Translations under genes and position numbers: made by a program
Part shown: one piece after another, positions 1-6,814 of the stretch
How positions within the stretch are numbered: the stretch's first letter is position 1
Layout of the letters: each line of letters starts with the position of its first letter
Notes under the pieces: model-generated
Seen by the model: only the letters and a program-made list of their open reading frames with translations
Databases searched by the model: none
Told to the model about the DNA's origin: nothing
Source: Halosimplex carlsbadense 2-9-1
GTDB lineage: Archaea > Halobacteriota > Halobacteria > Halobacteriales > Haloarculaceae
Direction: 5' to 3'
Length of the DNA: 64,000 bases
NCBI RefSeq assembly: GCF_000337455.1
Contig: NZ_AOIU01000035.1
Coordinates: 55,646-119,645, forward strand

Positions 1-305
1 CCTCGTGAGTAGCGAGGGAGCGAAGCTCCCTCGGACCGTTCGCGCGGCGCTGCCGCGCGAAGACGAAGCGAACGAGGGCTCAGGAGAGCGTACTCTCCTG
101 GTGGACTGAACGGGCGAGCGGGTCGAGGGCTTTCATCGCCTGCTGCCGACTGCGGTCGATCCGATTCAGAGCGAGCGCGCCGACGGCTTTCACCGCGTGC
201 TGTCTCTGTGAAGTGCAGTAGCGAGTGCCTATGACGTTCGACGTGCGCCGTCGCTCGGTTCCGGTTCACGACAGTTCAGCCGGAGACAGCTCCTCGACCC
301 GAGAG
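1..305. repeat. Hairpin-rich intergenic region with GGCTTTCA repeats
   Basis: No convincing gene. Three strong hairpins follow one another: stem arms at 13-20/26-33, one in the CG-rich stretch at about 42-60, and one at 83-98 (GGAGAG/CTCTCC). Two imperfect direct repeats containing GGCTTTCAYCGC and TGCTG lie at 127-147 and 184-203. The same core recurs, inverted, at 6115-6131 and 6416-6432. This looks like a dispersed haloarchaeal intergenic repeat. Its origin and function are unknown to me. Confidence 0.5.
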
Positions 306-776
306 TCACGCACTCTCTTCGGCGCCGTCGCGGACGAACACGGCCATTCCGGTCTCGAAGTCGCCCATGCCCTCGCCGCTCAACTCGGCCCGGCCGACGG
401 CGAGTACCTCGCCGCGCTCGTGCGTGACGACCACCTCGTCGCCCGGTCGGATCGCGGGGTCGGCCGCGGAGACGAACTTGGCGAAGACGTTGCGCTCCTC
501 GCGGACGAACGGCTCGCTCTCGTCGCCGACGACGACGCTGTAGCGCCCGTCGGACAGACCGTCGTGCAGCCGTCGCCCGCCGGCCACGCCGAGGGTGAAC
601 CGCCCGTCGGTCGCGTAAGTGACCAGCCGGCCCTCGTCGGCGAGTACCTGTCGCGGCCGCCCGGAACTGGTGTGGGTCACCTCGGGGTCGCCGTCGTCGA
701 ACAACGCCCCCGCGGCGCCGCGGCCCCACTGGTAGTCGGCCACCCGCGTCAGCATCGCCCGGTCCTCGTCGTCCAT
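306..776 (-). CDS. PUA domain protein
   Basis: Predicted RNA-binding protein of 156 residues. The C-terminal half (about 75-150) has the PUA pattern: a VFAKFV segment, then IRPGDEVVV, then VLAVGRAEL and GMAVFVRDG. PUA domains bind structured RNA in archaeosine transglycosylases, pseudouridine synthases and MCT-1-like proteins. Here no catalytic domain is attached. The N-terminal part (about 1-70) resembles the pre-PUA region of archaeal stand-alone PUA proteins. I chose the ATG at 776 because a TATA-like element (about 804-812) lies about 30 bases upstream and a purine-rich stretch precedes it; an in-frame ATG at 860 would add 28 low-complexity residues. The RNA target cannot be told from sequence. 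Confidence 0.8.
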   Translation of the reverse strand: MDDEDRAMLTRVADYQWGRGAAGALFDDGDPEVTHTSSGRPRQVLADEGRLVTYATDGRFTLGVAGGRRLHDGLSDGRYSVVVGDESEPFVREERNVFAKFVSAADPAIRPGDEVVVTHERGEVLAVGRAELSGEGMGDFETGMAVFVRDGAEESA

Positions 777-930
777 CGCCTCTCCGTTCGCCCTACCCCG
801 TCTTGTATCTGTCTCACTCCCCCGAGCCCGCGGGTCGGTCCCCGATAGCGCACGTTCCACGTTACCACATACCGATATGATCCGATTCGATCACGATCGA
901 TCATAGCCGTGTGACGCGGTTTCAGGAGAA

Positions 931-938
931 TTTATACG
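931..938 (+). promoter_or_regulatory. TATA-like element of the 61-aa membrane protein gene
   Basis: TTTATACG is centred about 30 bases before the ATG at 964. This is the spacing expected for a leaderless haloarchaeal transcript. Confidence 0.5.
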
Positions 939-963
939 GATCGATTACCAAACTACGGTCACG

Positions 964-1149
964 ATGACAGAGACAGATACACGGAAAGTGGCGTTCGGGG
1001 TCGTGCTGCTGGCGATCAGCACGGTTCTCATCTTCGGTCCGGGAGCGCTCGACGTCGCCGTTCCGGTCGTCGCCATCGCCGCGGGGGCGCTCGGCCTCGC
1101 CGCCGGTGCCCTCCTCGTGGGCACCTCGGACCCGGGTCGCCCGGTCTGA
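964..1149 (+). CDS. small two-helix membrane protein
   Basis: Uncharacterised protein of 61 residues with two hydrophobic segments (about 9-26 and 30-52) separated by GALDVAVP, and short polar ends. It lies between the divergent PUA gene and the DUF1508 protein gene. A TATA-like element at 931-938 sits 30 bases before the ATG and a GC hairpin with a short T run follows the stop, so it looks like its own transcription unit. I do not recognise a family. Small paired-helix proteins of this kind are common in haloarchaea and mostly without known function. Confidence 0.65.
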   Translation: MTETDTRKVAFGVVLLAISTVLIFGPGALDVAVPVVAIAAGALGLAAGALLVGTSDPGRPV

Positions 1150-1159
1150 AGACGCACCA

Positions 1160-1177
1160 CGGGCTCCGCCCGATTTT
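1160..1177 (+). terminator. hairpin plus T run after the 61-aa gene
   Basis: Stem CGGGC/GCCCG (1160-1164 and 1168-1172) with a 3-base loop is followed by ATTTT, eleven bases after the stop codon. Confidence 0.45.
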
Positions 1178-1240
1178 GCGGTTTCTCCCCGTTTTCGTCG
1201 CCCGACAGTGACGCGCACGCTGTTGAAGCGTAGCACATCT

Positions 1241-1250
1241 TTATCTGTTT
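1241..1250 (+). promoter_or_regulatory. TATA-like element of the DUF1508 repeat gene
   Basis: TTATCTGTTT lies about 30 bases before the ATG at 1276. A second AT-rich tract (TATTTAAT) follows at 1261-1268 and is too close to be the TATA box of this start. Confidence 0.4.
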
Positions 1251-1275
1251 AGCCGCCGATTATTTAATTTGTAAC

Positions 1276-2829
1276 ATGTCTAACGAGCAGTCAAATCCGG
1301 ATGCGATGGTCCAGTGGTACCGGAATCGTATCGCGGAACCGACGACGAACGACGAAGTGTACGGCTACTGGGTGTTCGTGTTCGGCATCCTCCTCGGGGT
1401 ACTGGGCATGCTGCTGTTCCTGACGAGCGACGTGACGACGGCGACGACGACCGGCAAGTCCGGGATCGCGCTCGCGGCGATCTCGCTCGTCCTGCTGATG
1501 ATCGGGCCGGTGATCCGCCTGCCGCTACGGCGGACGGCGAACCTCGTCTCCTACGCCGGCGGGTTCGTCGCCCTGCTCGGCGTGGCCGGGTTCCTGGTCG
1601 CCTATCCCGGCTGGCGGTCCTCCGGGCTGGCCGTCCCCGTCATCTCGGTGTTCGCGCTCGGTCTCGTGCTGGTCGCCGTCGGCGCGGCGCTGGTCCCCCT
1701 CGTCGGCGGGTCCCGGCGAGCCCCGACCACCGAGGCGGACGCGGCGGTCGCCGACCGCGATGGCGACCCCGGCGCCGAGACCACCGACACGGCCGAGACG
1801 GTCGACACTGCGGCGGCGGAGTCGGACACCGATCCGGACGCCGAACCCGTCGCCGAACCGCCGAAGAGCAAGGCGCGCTTCGAGGTCTTCCAGGACCGCG
1901 GCGGGAAGTGGCGCTGGCGGCTGCGCCACCGCAACGGCAACATCATCGCCGACAGCGCCCAGGGATACAGCTCCCGCCAGAAGGCCGAGCAGGGGTTGGC
2001 GAGCGTCCGCAAGAACGCCCCCGGTGCCGACGCCGTCCGCGAGGAGGTCGAGGTCGAACCGGAAGAGGAACCGGCCGACGCGCCGTATCCGCCCGGCGAG
2101 AGCCAGGGAACCTTCGAGATGTACGAGGACGCCGCCGGGGAGTACCGCTGGCGGCTCGTCCACCGCAACGGCAACATCGTCGCCGACGGCGGCGAGGGCT
2201 ACGCCGACCACGATGCGGTCGACGACGCCGTCGAGCGCGTCCGCGAGCAGGTCGGCCCCGCCGACTACCTGCGGATCGACCCGACGGCCTTCGAGGTGTA
2301 CCGCGACGCGGCCGACGAGTGGCGCTGGCGGCTCATCCACCGCAACGGCGAAATCCTCGCCGACGGCGGCGAGGGGTACGCCTCCCGCACCAACGCACAG
2401 GACGGCATCGGGCGCGTCCGCGAGAGAGCCGCCGACGAGGGCGCCTTCGAGGTCTTCGAGGACTCGGCCGGGGAGTACCGCTGGCGGCTCGTCGCGAGCA
2501 ACGACGAGATCATCGCCGACGGCGGCCAGGGCTTCGCCTCCGAGCGCGGCGCCCGCGACTCCATCGGACGAGTCCGCGAGTACGTCGACGAGGCCAGCGC
2601 TCTGGACTACCGCGGCGCGGCCTTCGAGATCTTCGAGGACTCGGCCGGGGAGTACCGCTGGCGGCTCCGCCACCAGAACGGACAGATCCTCGGCGACAGC
2701 GGCGAGGGCTACGCCTCCCGCACCGGGGCCATCGACGGCCTCCGGAGCGTCAAGCGCAACGCGCCCAACGCCGGTCTAGACGACCTGGACGCGGGCGACG
2801 ACGCGGACTCGGACGGCGACGAGGAATAA
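1276..2829 (+). CDS. membrane protein with five DUF1508 (HVO_2922-type) repeats
   Basis: Protein of 517 residues. Residues about 25-150 hold four hydrophobic segments forming a membrane domain, followed by an acidic Asp/Glu/Thr linker (about 155-198). Five copies of a roughly 47-residue DUF1508/YegP-like domain start near residues 200, 279, 337, 390 and 449. Each has the core FE-(V/I/M), WRWRL or YRWRL, NG or ND, and a GY/GF-A/S turn. YegP-type domains are small alpha-beta dimers of unclear function, named HVO_2922 in Haloferax. Fusing five to a membrane anchor suggests a multivalent intracellular scaffold, which is inference. The tail is strongly acidic. The gene has its own TATA-like element and a terminator hairpin. 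Confidence 0.85.
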   Translation: MSNEQSNPDAMVQWYRNRIAEPTTNDEVYGYWVFVFGILLGVLGMLLFLTSDVTTATTTGKSGIALAAISLVLLMIGPVIRLPLRRTANLVSYAGGFVALLGVAGFLVAYPGWRSSGLAVPVISVFALGLVLVAVGAALVPLVGGSRRAPTTEADAAVADRDGDPGAETTDTAETVDTAAAESDTDPDAEPVAEPPKSKARFEVFQDRGGKWRWRLRHRNGNIIADSAQGYSSRQKAEQGLASVRKNAPGADAVREEVEVEPEEEPADAPYPPGESQGTFEMYEDAAGEYRWRLVHRNGNIVADGGEGYADHDAVDDAVERVREQVGPADYLRIDPTAFEVYRDAADEWRWRLIHRNGEILADGGEGYASRTNAQDGIGRVRERAADEGAFEVFEDSAGEYRWRLVASNDEIIADGGQGFASERGARDSIGRVREYVDEASALDYRGAAFEIFEDSAGEYRWRLRHQNGQILGDSGEGYASRTGAIDGLRSVKRNAPNAGLDDLDAGDDADSDGDEE

Positions 2830-2847
2830 CGCGGTCCGCGATTTTTG
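2830..2847 (+). terminator. terminator-like hairpin after the DUF1508 gene
   Basis: The palindrome CGCGG-T-CCGCG at 2830-2840 is followed at once by ATTTTTG. It begins right at the end of the reading frame and before the converging NYN gene. Confidence 0.5.
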
Positions 2848-2882
2848 CGGTTCACAACGGCCCCAGCGGAGCGGTTCCGCGC

Positions 2883-3380
2883 TCAGAGGAGGAACCGCTC
2901 GACGTCTTCGCTCATGTCGGTGAAGTCGTCGGCGGCGGCGACCAGTTCTTCGGCGGTCGATTCCTGGAACGCGACGACCTCGGTTCGGACGCCCTCGTGG
3001 CGCAGGTGCGAGCAGAGCCGCGAGAAGTCGCCGTCGCCGGTGGCGAGGACGACGGTGTCGACGTGGTTGGCCAGCGTGACGGCGTCTAAGCTCATGCCCA
3101 CGTCCCAGTCGGCCTTCTTCGAGCCGTCGCCGAAGGTCTTGATGTCCTTGATACGCGTCTCGAAGCCGATGTCGACGAGGGCCTCGAAGAAGGACTCCTC
3201 CTCGGGGGAGTCGGCGCGGATGACGTAGGCGACGGCGCGGGTCAGCTGGCGGTCGGCGACGGCGGCGTCGAGCAGGGAGGCGTAGTCGATGTTGCGCGTG
3301 TAGAGACTCCGGGCGCTATGATAGAGGTTCTGCGCGTCCGCGAGCACCGCGACGCGCTGTCCTGGATGGACGTTTTCCAT
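2883..3380 (-). CDS. NYN domain protein (LabA/DUF88-like)
   Basis: Predicted PIN-like metal-dependent RNase of 165 residues. The N-terminal VAVLADAQNLYHSAR carries the first conserved Asp and Asn of NYN domains. WDVGMSLDAV carries the central Asp pair, and VLATGDGDFSRL the third acidic cluster, giving the usual four-acid active site. NYN proteins of the LabA/DUF88 group are single-domain nucleases, and this length fits. The start at 3380 (MENVHPG) removes an upstream extension overlapping the neighbouring zinc-protein gene. It follows that gene on the same strand by 43 bases and may be co-transcribed, although an AT-containing element near 3409 could give it its own start. Confidence 0.85.
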   Translation of the reverse strand: MENVHPGQRVAVLADAQNLYHSARSLYTRNIDYASLLDAAVADRQLTRAVAYVIRADSPEEESFFEALVDIGFETRIKDIKTFGDGSKKADWDVGMSLDAVTLANHVDTVVLATGDGDFSRLCSHLRHEGVRTEVVAFQESTAEELVAAADDFTDMSEDVERFLL

Positions 3381-3423
3381 GCCGATTGGTGGCGGGCCCG
3401 CTCGGATAGCTCTTTGGCTCTGT

Positions 3424-3606
3424 TCAGGTCCAGGCCGTGAGACACTCCAGCGAACAGAAGGGTAAATCCACGGTCGCGCTCGCGCCCCCGTCGGTCCGGG
3501 CCTCCGCCTCGTCGTCCTCCTGGCCGTCCCCGTCATCGTCGGCGTCGACGTGCGCCCGAAGCGTGTACGCTGGTTCCCCGTCCGCCCGACAGTTCGCACA
3601 CTGCAT
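3424..3606 (-). CDS. small zinc-binding protein
   Basis: Protein of 60 residues with an N-terminal CxxC (MQCANC) and a C-terminal CSLEC (CxxxC), separated by a variable acidic insert. This pattern fits a small treble-clef or MYM/TRASH-like zinc fold, similar to haloarchaeal DUF7576-type proteins, though I am not sure of the family. A TATA-like GAATAAC (3632-3640, minus strand) sits 30 bases before the ATG, supporting expression as a leaderless message. It is upstream of the NYN gene on the same strand. Function is unknown; such proteins are often guessed to bind nucleic acid or protein partners. Confidence 0.7.
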   Translation of the reverse strand: MQCANCRADGEPAYTLRAHVDADDDGDGQEDDEAEARTDGGASATVDLPFCSLECLTAWT

Positions 3607-3820
3607 GGACGACAGTCACATCCGAACCCACGTAGTTATTCACCGTTTAACACCGCTCTTGCATCCGAATTCGCCGTCACGTCGATAGCGCTCCCGAGGG
3701 CGATAGAGGTGGACGGTGCCCTCGGTAGCCGACGGGAACCGGACGGACGCGGGGAACGACGGAGCCCGGGGATCGCCCGCGGGTCACCGGGTTTAACCGG
3801 GTCAGCGACGAATCTCAGGT

Positions 3821-4810
3821 ATGACCCGACACGCGCTGTTCGTCGGCGGCACCCGCTTCATCGGCCGCCGCGCCGTCCGCGAGTTCCGCGACGCCGGCTA
3901 CGACGTGACCGTCTTCCACCGCGGCGAGCACGAGAGCCCCTTCGCCGACGACGAGGCGGTCGACCACCTCCGGGGCGACCGCACCGACGACGGCGACCTC
4001 GCCGACGCGGCCGCCCGCGACCCCGACGTGGTCGTCGACCTCGTCGCGTACCAGCCCCGAGACGTCCGGACCGCGACCCGGGTCTTCGACGACGTAGACG
4101 CCTACGTCTACGTCTCCAGCGGCGCCGCCTACGGCGATGAGGCCGTGCCCAAGCGGGAGGGCGAGACCGCTCTCGAACCCTGCACCGACGACCAGGCGAC
4201 CGACGACTCCGGGGGGACCTACGGGCCACGCAAGGCCGAGGGCGACCGCGCGGTCTTCGCCGCCGCCGAAGCGGGCGTGAACGCGATGAGTCTCCGGCCG
4301 TGCGTCGTCTACGGTCCCCACGACTACACCCGGCGATTCGACTACTGGGTTCAGCGAGTCGCCAACTACGACCGGGTTCTGATCCCCGGCGACGGCACCA
4401 ACCTCTGGCATCGCGTGAGCGTCGAGAACGTCGCCCGCGCGCTCCGCGTCGTCGCCGAGGAGGGCGCCCCCGGCGAGGCCTACAACGTCGGCGACTGGAC
4501 GCTGCAGACGCTGCGGGAGACCGTCGAGACCGTCGCCGACGCGCTGGGGACCGACGTGGATGTCGTCACCGCCGGCCACCGCGAACTCGCCGCGGGCGGC
4601 CTGGAGCCGTCGGACTTCCCGCTGTATCGGGACCCACCGCACGTGCTGGACACGAACAAACTGCGGTCGCTCGGGTGGGACCCGCAGGCGCCGACGGAGG
4701 CGGTCGCCGAGACCGTCGAGGCGACGCCCGAGCGCGACGCCGACGAGGCCCAGCAGGGCCCGGACCGGGCGGCCGAGGAGCGGGTGTTGGGCGTGCTCGA
4801 CACGCTCTGA
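3821..4810 (+). CDS. NAD-dependent epimerase/dehydratase
   Basis: Extended short-chain dehydrogenase/reductase of 329 residues. The Rossmann motif is GGTRFIGRR (residues 9-17), a variant of GxxGxxG seen in archaeal sugar epimerases and isoflavone-reductase-like members. YVSSGAAYG (about 102-110) supplies the Ser/Thr. The usual YxxxK is represented by YGPRKAEGD (Y131 and K135 region). LWHRVSVENVARAL is typical of the C-terminal substrate domain. The likely substrate is a nucleotide sugar, but the sequence does not say which. A TATA-like GTTTAACC (3791-3798) lies 27 bases before the ATG. egsA follows in the same direction with its own promoter-like element. Confidence 0.88.
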   Translation: MTRHALFVGGTRFIGRRAVREFRDAGYDVTVFHRGEHESPFADDEAVDHLRGDRTDDGDLADAAARDPDVVVDLVAYQPRDVRTATRVFDDVDAYVYVSSGAAYGDEAVPKREGETALEPCTDDQATDDSGGTYGPRKAEGDRAVFAAAEAGVNAMSLRPCVVYGPHDYTRRFDYWVQRVANYDRVLIPGDGTNLWHRVSVENVARALRVVAEEGAPGEAYNVGDWTLQTLRETVETVADALGTDVDVVTAGHRELAAGGLEPSDFPLYRDPPHVLDTNKLRSLGWDPQAPTEAVAETVEATPERDADEAQQGPDRAAEERVLGVLDTL

Positions 4811-4934
4811 CCGCGTATCGGCCGCCGGCGCCGTTGTGGCGGACCCGACCGGCTCGAACGGCGGACCCGACGACGCCGCTCCGGCGTCGAGTGCGACGGC
4901 AAGCGTTTTGCCGGCCGACCGCGCATACCTCGGC

Positions 4935-5993
4935 ATGTTCGACAAGTCGACGTGGATACGGCTGCCGCGGAACGTCGTGGTGGGTCACGGCGTGCTCGAC
5001 GAGGCCGCGGCGGCCGTCGAGGAACTCCGGCTCCACGGCGACCCGCTGGTCGTCACCAGCCCGACCCCCGCCGAAGTGGCCGGCGACCGGGTCGTCGCGG
5101 GCTTTTCGGACGCCGGGTTCGACCCGCGGGTCGTCCGTATCGAGGAGGCGACCTTCGGCGCCGTCGAGGAGGTCATCGAGGTCGCCGCGAGCGACGACGT
5201 GGGCTACCTCGTCGGCGTCGGCGGCGGCAAAGTCATCGACGTGGCGAAGATGGCCGGCGAGGACGTGGGCAAGGGCTTCGTCTCGGTCCCGACCGCCGCC
5301 AGCCACGACGGCATCGTCTCCGGCCGCGCCTCCATCCCCGAGGGCGACACCCGCCACAGCGTCGCCGCCGAACCGCCGCTCGCGGTCGTCGCCGACACCG
5401 AGATCCTGGCCGACGCCCCCTGGGAGCTGACCACGGCGGGCTGTGCGGACATCATCTCCAATTTCACCGCCGTTCGGGACTGGGAACTCGCCCACCGGCT
5501 GAAGAACGTCGAGTACCACGAGTACGCCGGCGCGCTCTCGCGGATGACCGCCGAGATGCTCGTCGAGAACGCCGACTCCATCCGCCCGGAACTGGAGGAG
5601 TCGGCCTGGATCGTGACGAAAGCGCTCGTCTCCTCCGGCGTCGCGATGTCGATCGCCGGCTCCTCGCGGCCGGCGTCGGGCGCCGAACACCTGATCTCCC
5701 ATCAGCTCGACCGTATCGCGCCCGAACCAGCCCTGCACGGCCACCAGGTCGGCGTCGCCTCGATCATGACCGAGTACCTGCATTCCGGGCCGAAGGGCCA
5801 GTGGCAGGACATCCGCGACGCGCTGGCCAGCATCGACGCGCCCACGACCGCCGAGGAGCTGGGGATCGGCGACGAGGTCGTCATCGAAGCGCTGACGACG
5901 GCCCACGAAATCCGGGACCGCTACACGATCTTGGGCGACGGCATGAGCGAGGCCGCGGCTCGTGACGCCGCGAGTGTGACCGGCGTTATCTGA
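4935..5993 (+). CDS. egsA: sn-glycerol-1-phosphate dehydrogenase
   Basis: Converts dihydroxyacetone phosphate to sn-glycerol-1-phosphate with NAD(P)H, the step that sets the stereochemistry of archaeal membrane lipids. The 352 residues match the family length. GVGGGKVIDVAKM (about 93-105) is the dinucleotide-binding loop, VPTAASHDGIVSG supplies a metal ligand region, and EHLISHQLD and HGHQVGVAS carry the conserved zinc-binding histidines. The start at 4935 (MFDKSTW) is preferred over upstream in-frame ATGs because GTTTTGCC centred near 4907 lies 28 bases before it and the epimerase gene ends only 124 bases upstream. Confidence 0.95.
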   Translation: MFDKSTWIRLPRNVVVGHGVLDEAAAAVEELRLHGDPLVVTSPTPAEVAGDRVVAGFSDAGFDPRVVRIEEATFGAVEEVIEVAASDDVGYLVGVGGGKVIDVAKMAGEDVGKGFVSVPTAASHDGIVSGRASIPEGDTRHSVAAEPPLAVVADTEILADAPWELTTAGCADIISNFTAVRDWELAHRLKNVEYHEYAGALSRMTAEMLVENADSIRPELEESAWIVTKALVSSGVAMSIAGSSRPASGAEHLISHQLDRIAPEPALHGHQVGVASIMTEYLHSGPKGQWQDIRDALASIDAPTTAEELGIGDEVVIEALTTAHEIRDRYTILGDGMSEAAARDAASVTGVI

Positions 5994-6114
5994 GTTCGGA
6001 GTCGGCGGTTCGATCGGTCGATTTGACGGAGTCGCTCGTTGTCTCTGGTTCCTCCGTGCGAGCCCGGCGCCGACCGCCGACTCCGCGACGACCGCTGATT
6101 CTGTGACGACCGCA

Positions 6115-6432
6115 AACAGCGTGAAAGCCCCGACGCGTTCGGCTTCCGGGCCTCGTTGCGCTCCTCGGCCGCCGTCAGAGCAAGCTCTGACGAGCCCTCG
6201 CTCGCTCCGCTCGCGAGGACTCCGGCCTGCGGTGCTTACATCGTCCGGGTTCGCCGAACGCGTCGCCCCTTTCATTCCCACCTGTTCAGACTGTCTGATC
6301 AGCCGACACGGGTGGGAATGGAAGGGGCTGCCCGCTCCGGGAAGCACGGCGCAGTAAGCACTGGAACGAGCGGAGCGAGTGAAGCGCGCAGCAAACCGCG
6401 CGACCGGAGCGGGCAGGGGCTTTCACGCTGTT
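6115..6432. repeat. 318-bp unit with perfect 17-bp terminal inverted repeats
   Basis: The outer arms AACAGCGTGAAAGCCCC (6115-6131) and its exact reverse complement (6416-6432) bound the unit. Nested inside are a second pair of 17-bp arms with one mismatch (6266-6282, CCCCTTTCATTCCCACC, and 6311-6327) and a GTCAGAGC-AA-GCTCTGAC hairpin at 6174-6191. No transposase is present and I see no clear target duplication. It could be a MITE-like element, a structured RNA or a dispersed repeat. The arm core resembles the repeats at 127-147 and 184-203. Confidence 0.55.
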
Positions 6433-6515
6433 CGCTGCCGTGCTGTCCCCGTCAGTCGCAGTCGCCGTGACACCGCTCTCACCTTCTGCGACCCCCGATA
6501 CCGAACCCCAAACGC

Positions 6516-6531
6516 CCGAAACCGATTTACC
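6516..6531 (+). promoter_or_regulatory. BRE/TATA-like promoter of the ileS leader
   Basis: CGAAACC followed by GATTTACC (TATA-like part centred about 6527) matches the haloarchaeal BRE-TATA arrangement. It lies 28 bases before the ATG of a tiny ORF at 6555, so transcription would start at or near that ATG, about 260 bases before ileS. Confidence 0.4.
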
Positions 6532-6554
6532 GATAGATACGAAATCTACGGGTA

Positions 6555-6614
6555 ATGACGCGGCACCGCGTGCCCGCCGCGACGGTCTCGATTATCGCCC
6601 CGTCAGGGGCGTAG
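6555..6614 (+). CDS. possible ileS leader peptide (19 codons, tandem Ile codons)
   Basis: ATG to TAG encodes 19 residues ending VSIIAPSGA. Two adjacent Ile codons (ATT ATC at 6591-6596) come directly before a perfect hairpin, GCCCC-GTCA-GGGGC at 6597-6610, which includes the last codons. The 12-base motif CCCGTCAGGGGC recurs at 6662-6673 and could form a second hairpin. With ileS as the next gene, this has the look of an amino-acid-sensing leader peptide. No archaeal leader-peptide attenuator of this kind is known to me, and two Ile codons can occur by chance, so this is a hypothesis. Confidence 0.3.
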   Translation: MTRHRVPAATVSIIAPSGA

Positions 6615-6814
6615 TACCAACTTTCTCGGGGCACGACGGTTCCGCACCCGGTGACGCCAGTCCCGTCAGGGGCCCGCCCGTCGGACGCCGGCCGGTCACC
6701 ACCCCCCGGGTCCGCTCGTGCCGTGAGTCACGTTCCGCAAGCGGCGGCTGATTCGTCTCAGTGACGCTCAGTCGCCCGGATTGCCCGCGAACCGACACGA
6801 CGAGACACATCTAC

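Larger units (their letters stand above)
5994..6814. other. 820-bp structured intergenic region upstream of ileS
   Basis: No ordinary gene is supported. The left part (6115-6432) is a nested inverted-repeat unit, listed separately. The right part (6524-6814) looks like a transcribed ileS leader with a promoter, a 19-codon ORF and repeated hairpins, also listed separately. Longer frames here lack family features and follow GC bias. Confidence 0.6.

Noticed and set aside
225-848. Plus-strand frame opposite the PUA gene
   Set aside because: Antisense to a protein with a recognisable PUA domain; composition typical of a shadow.
6440-6751. Plus-strand frame of 103 codons in the ileS leader
   Set aside because: Different frame from the leader ORF, Pro/Arg/Ser-rich, no promoter at leaderless distance and no domain.
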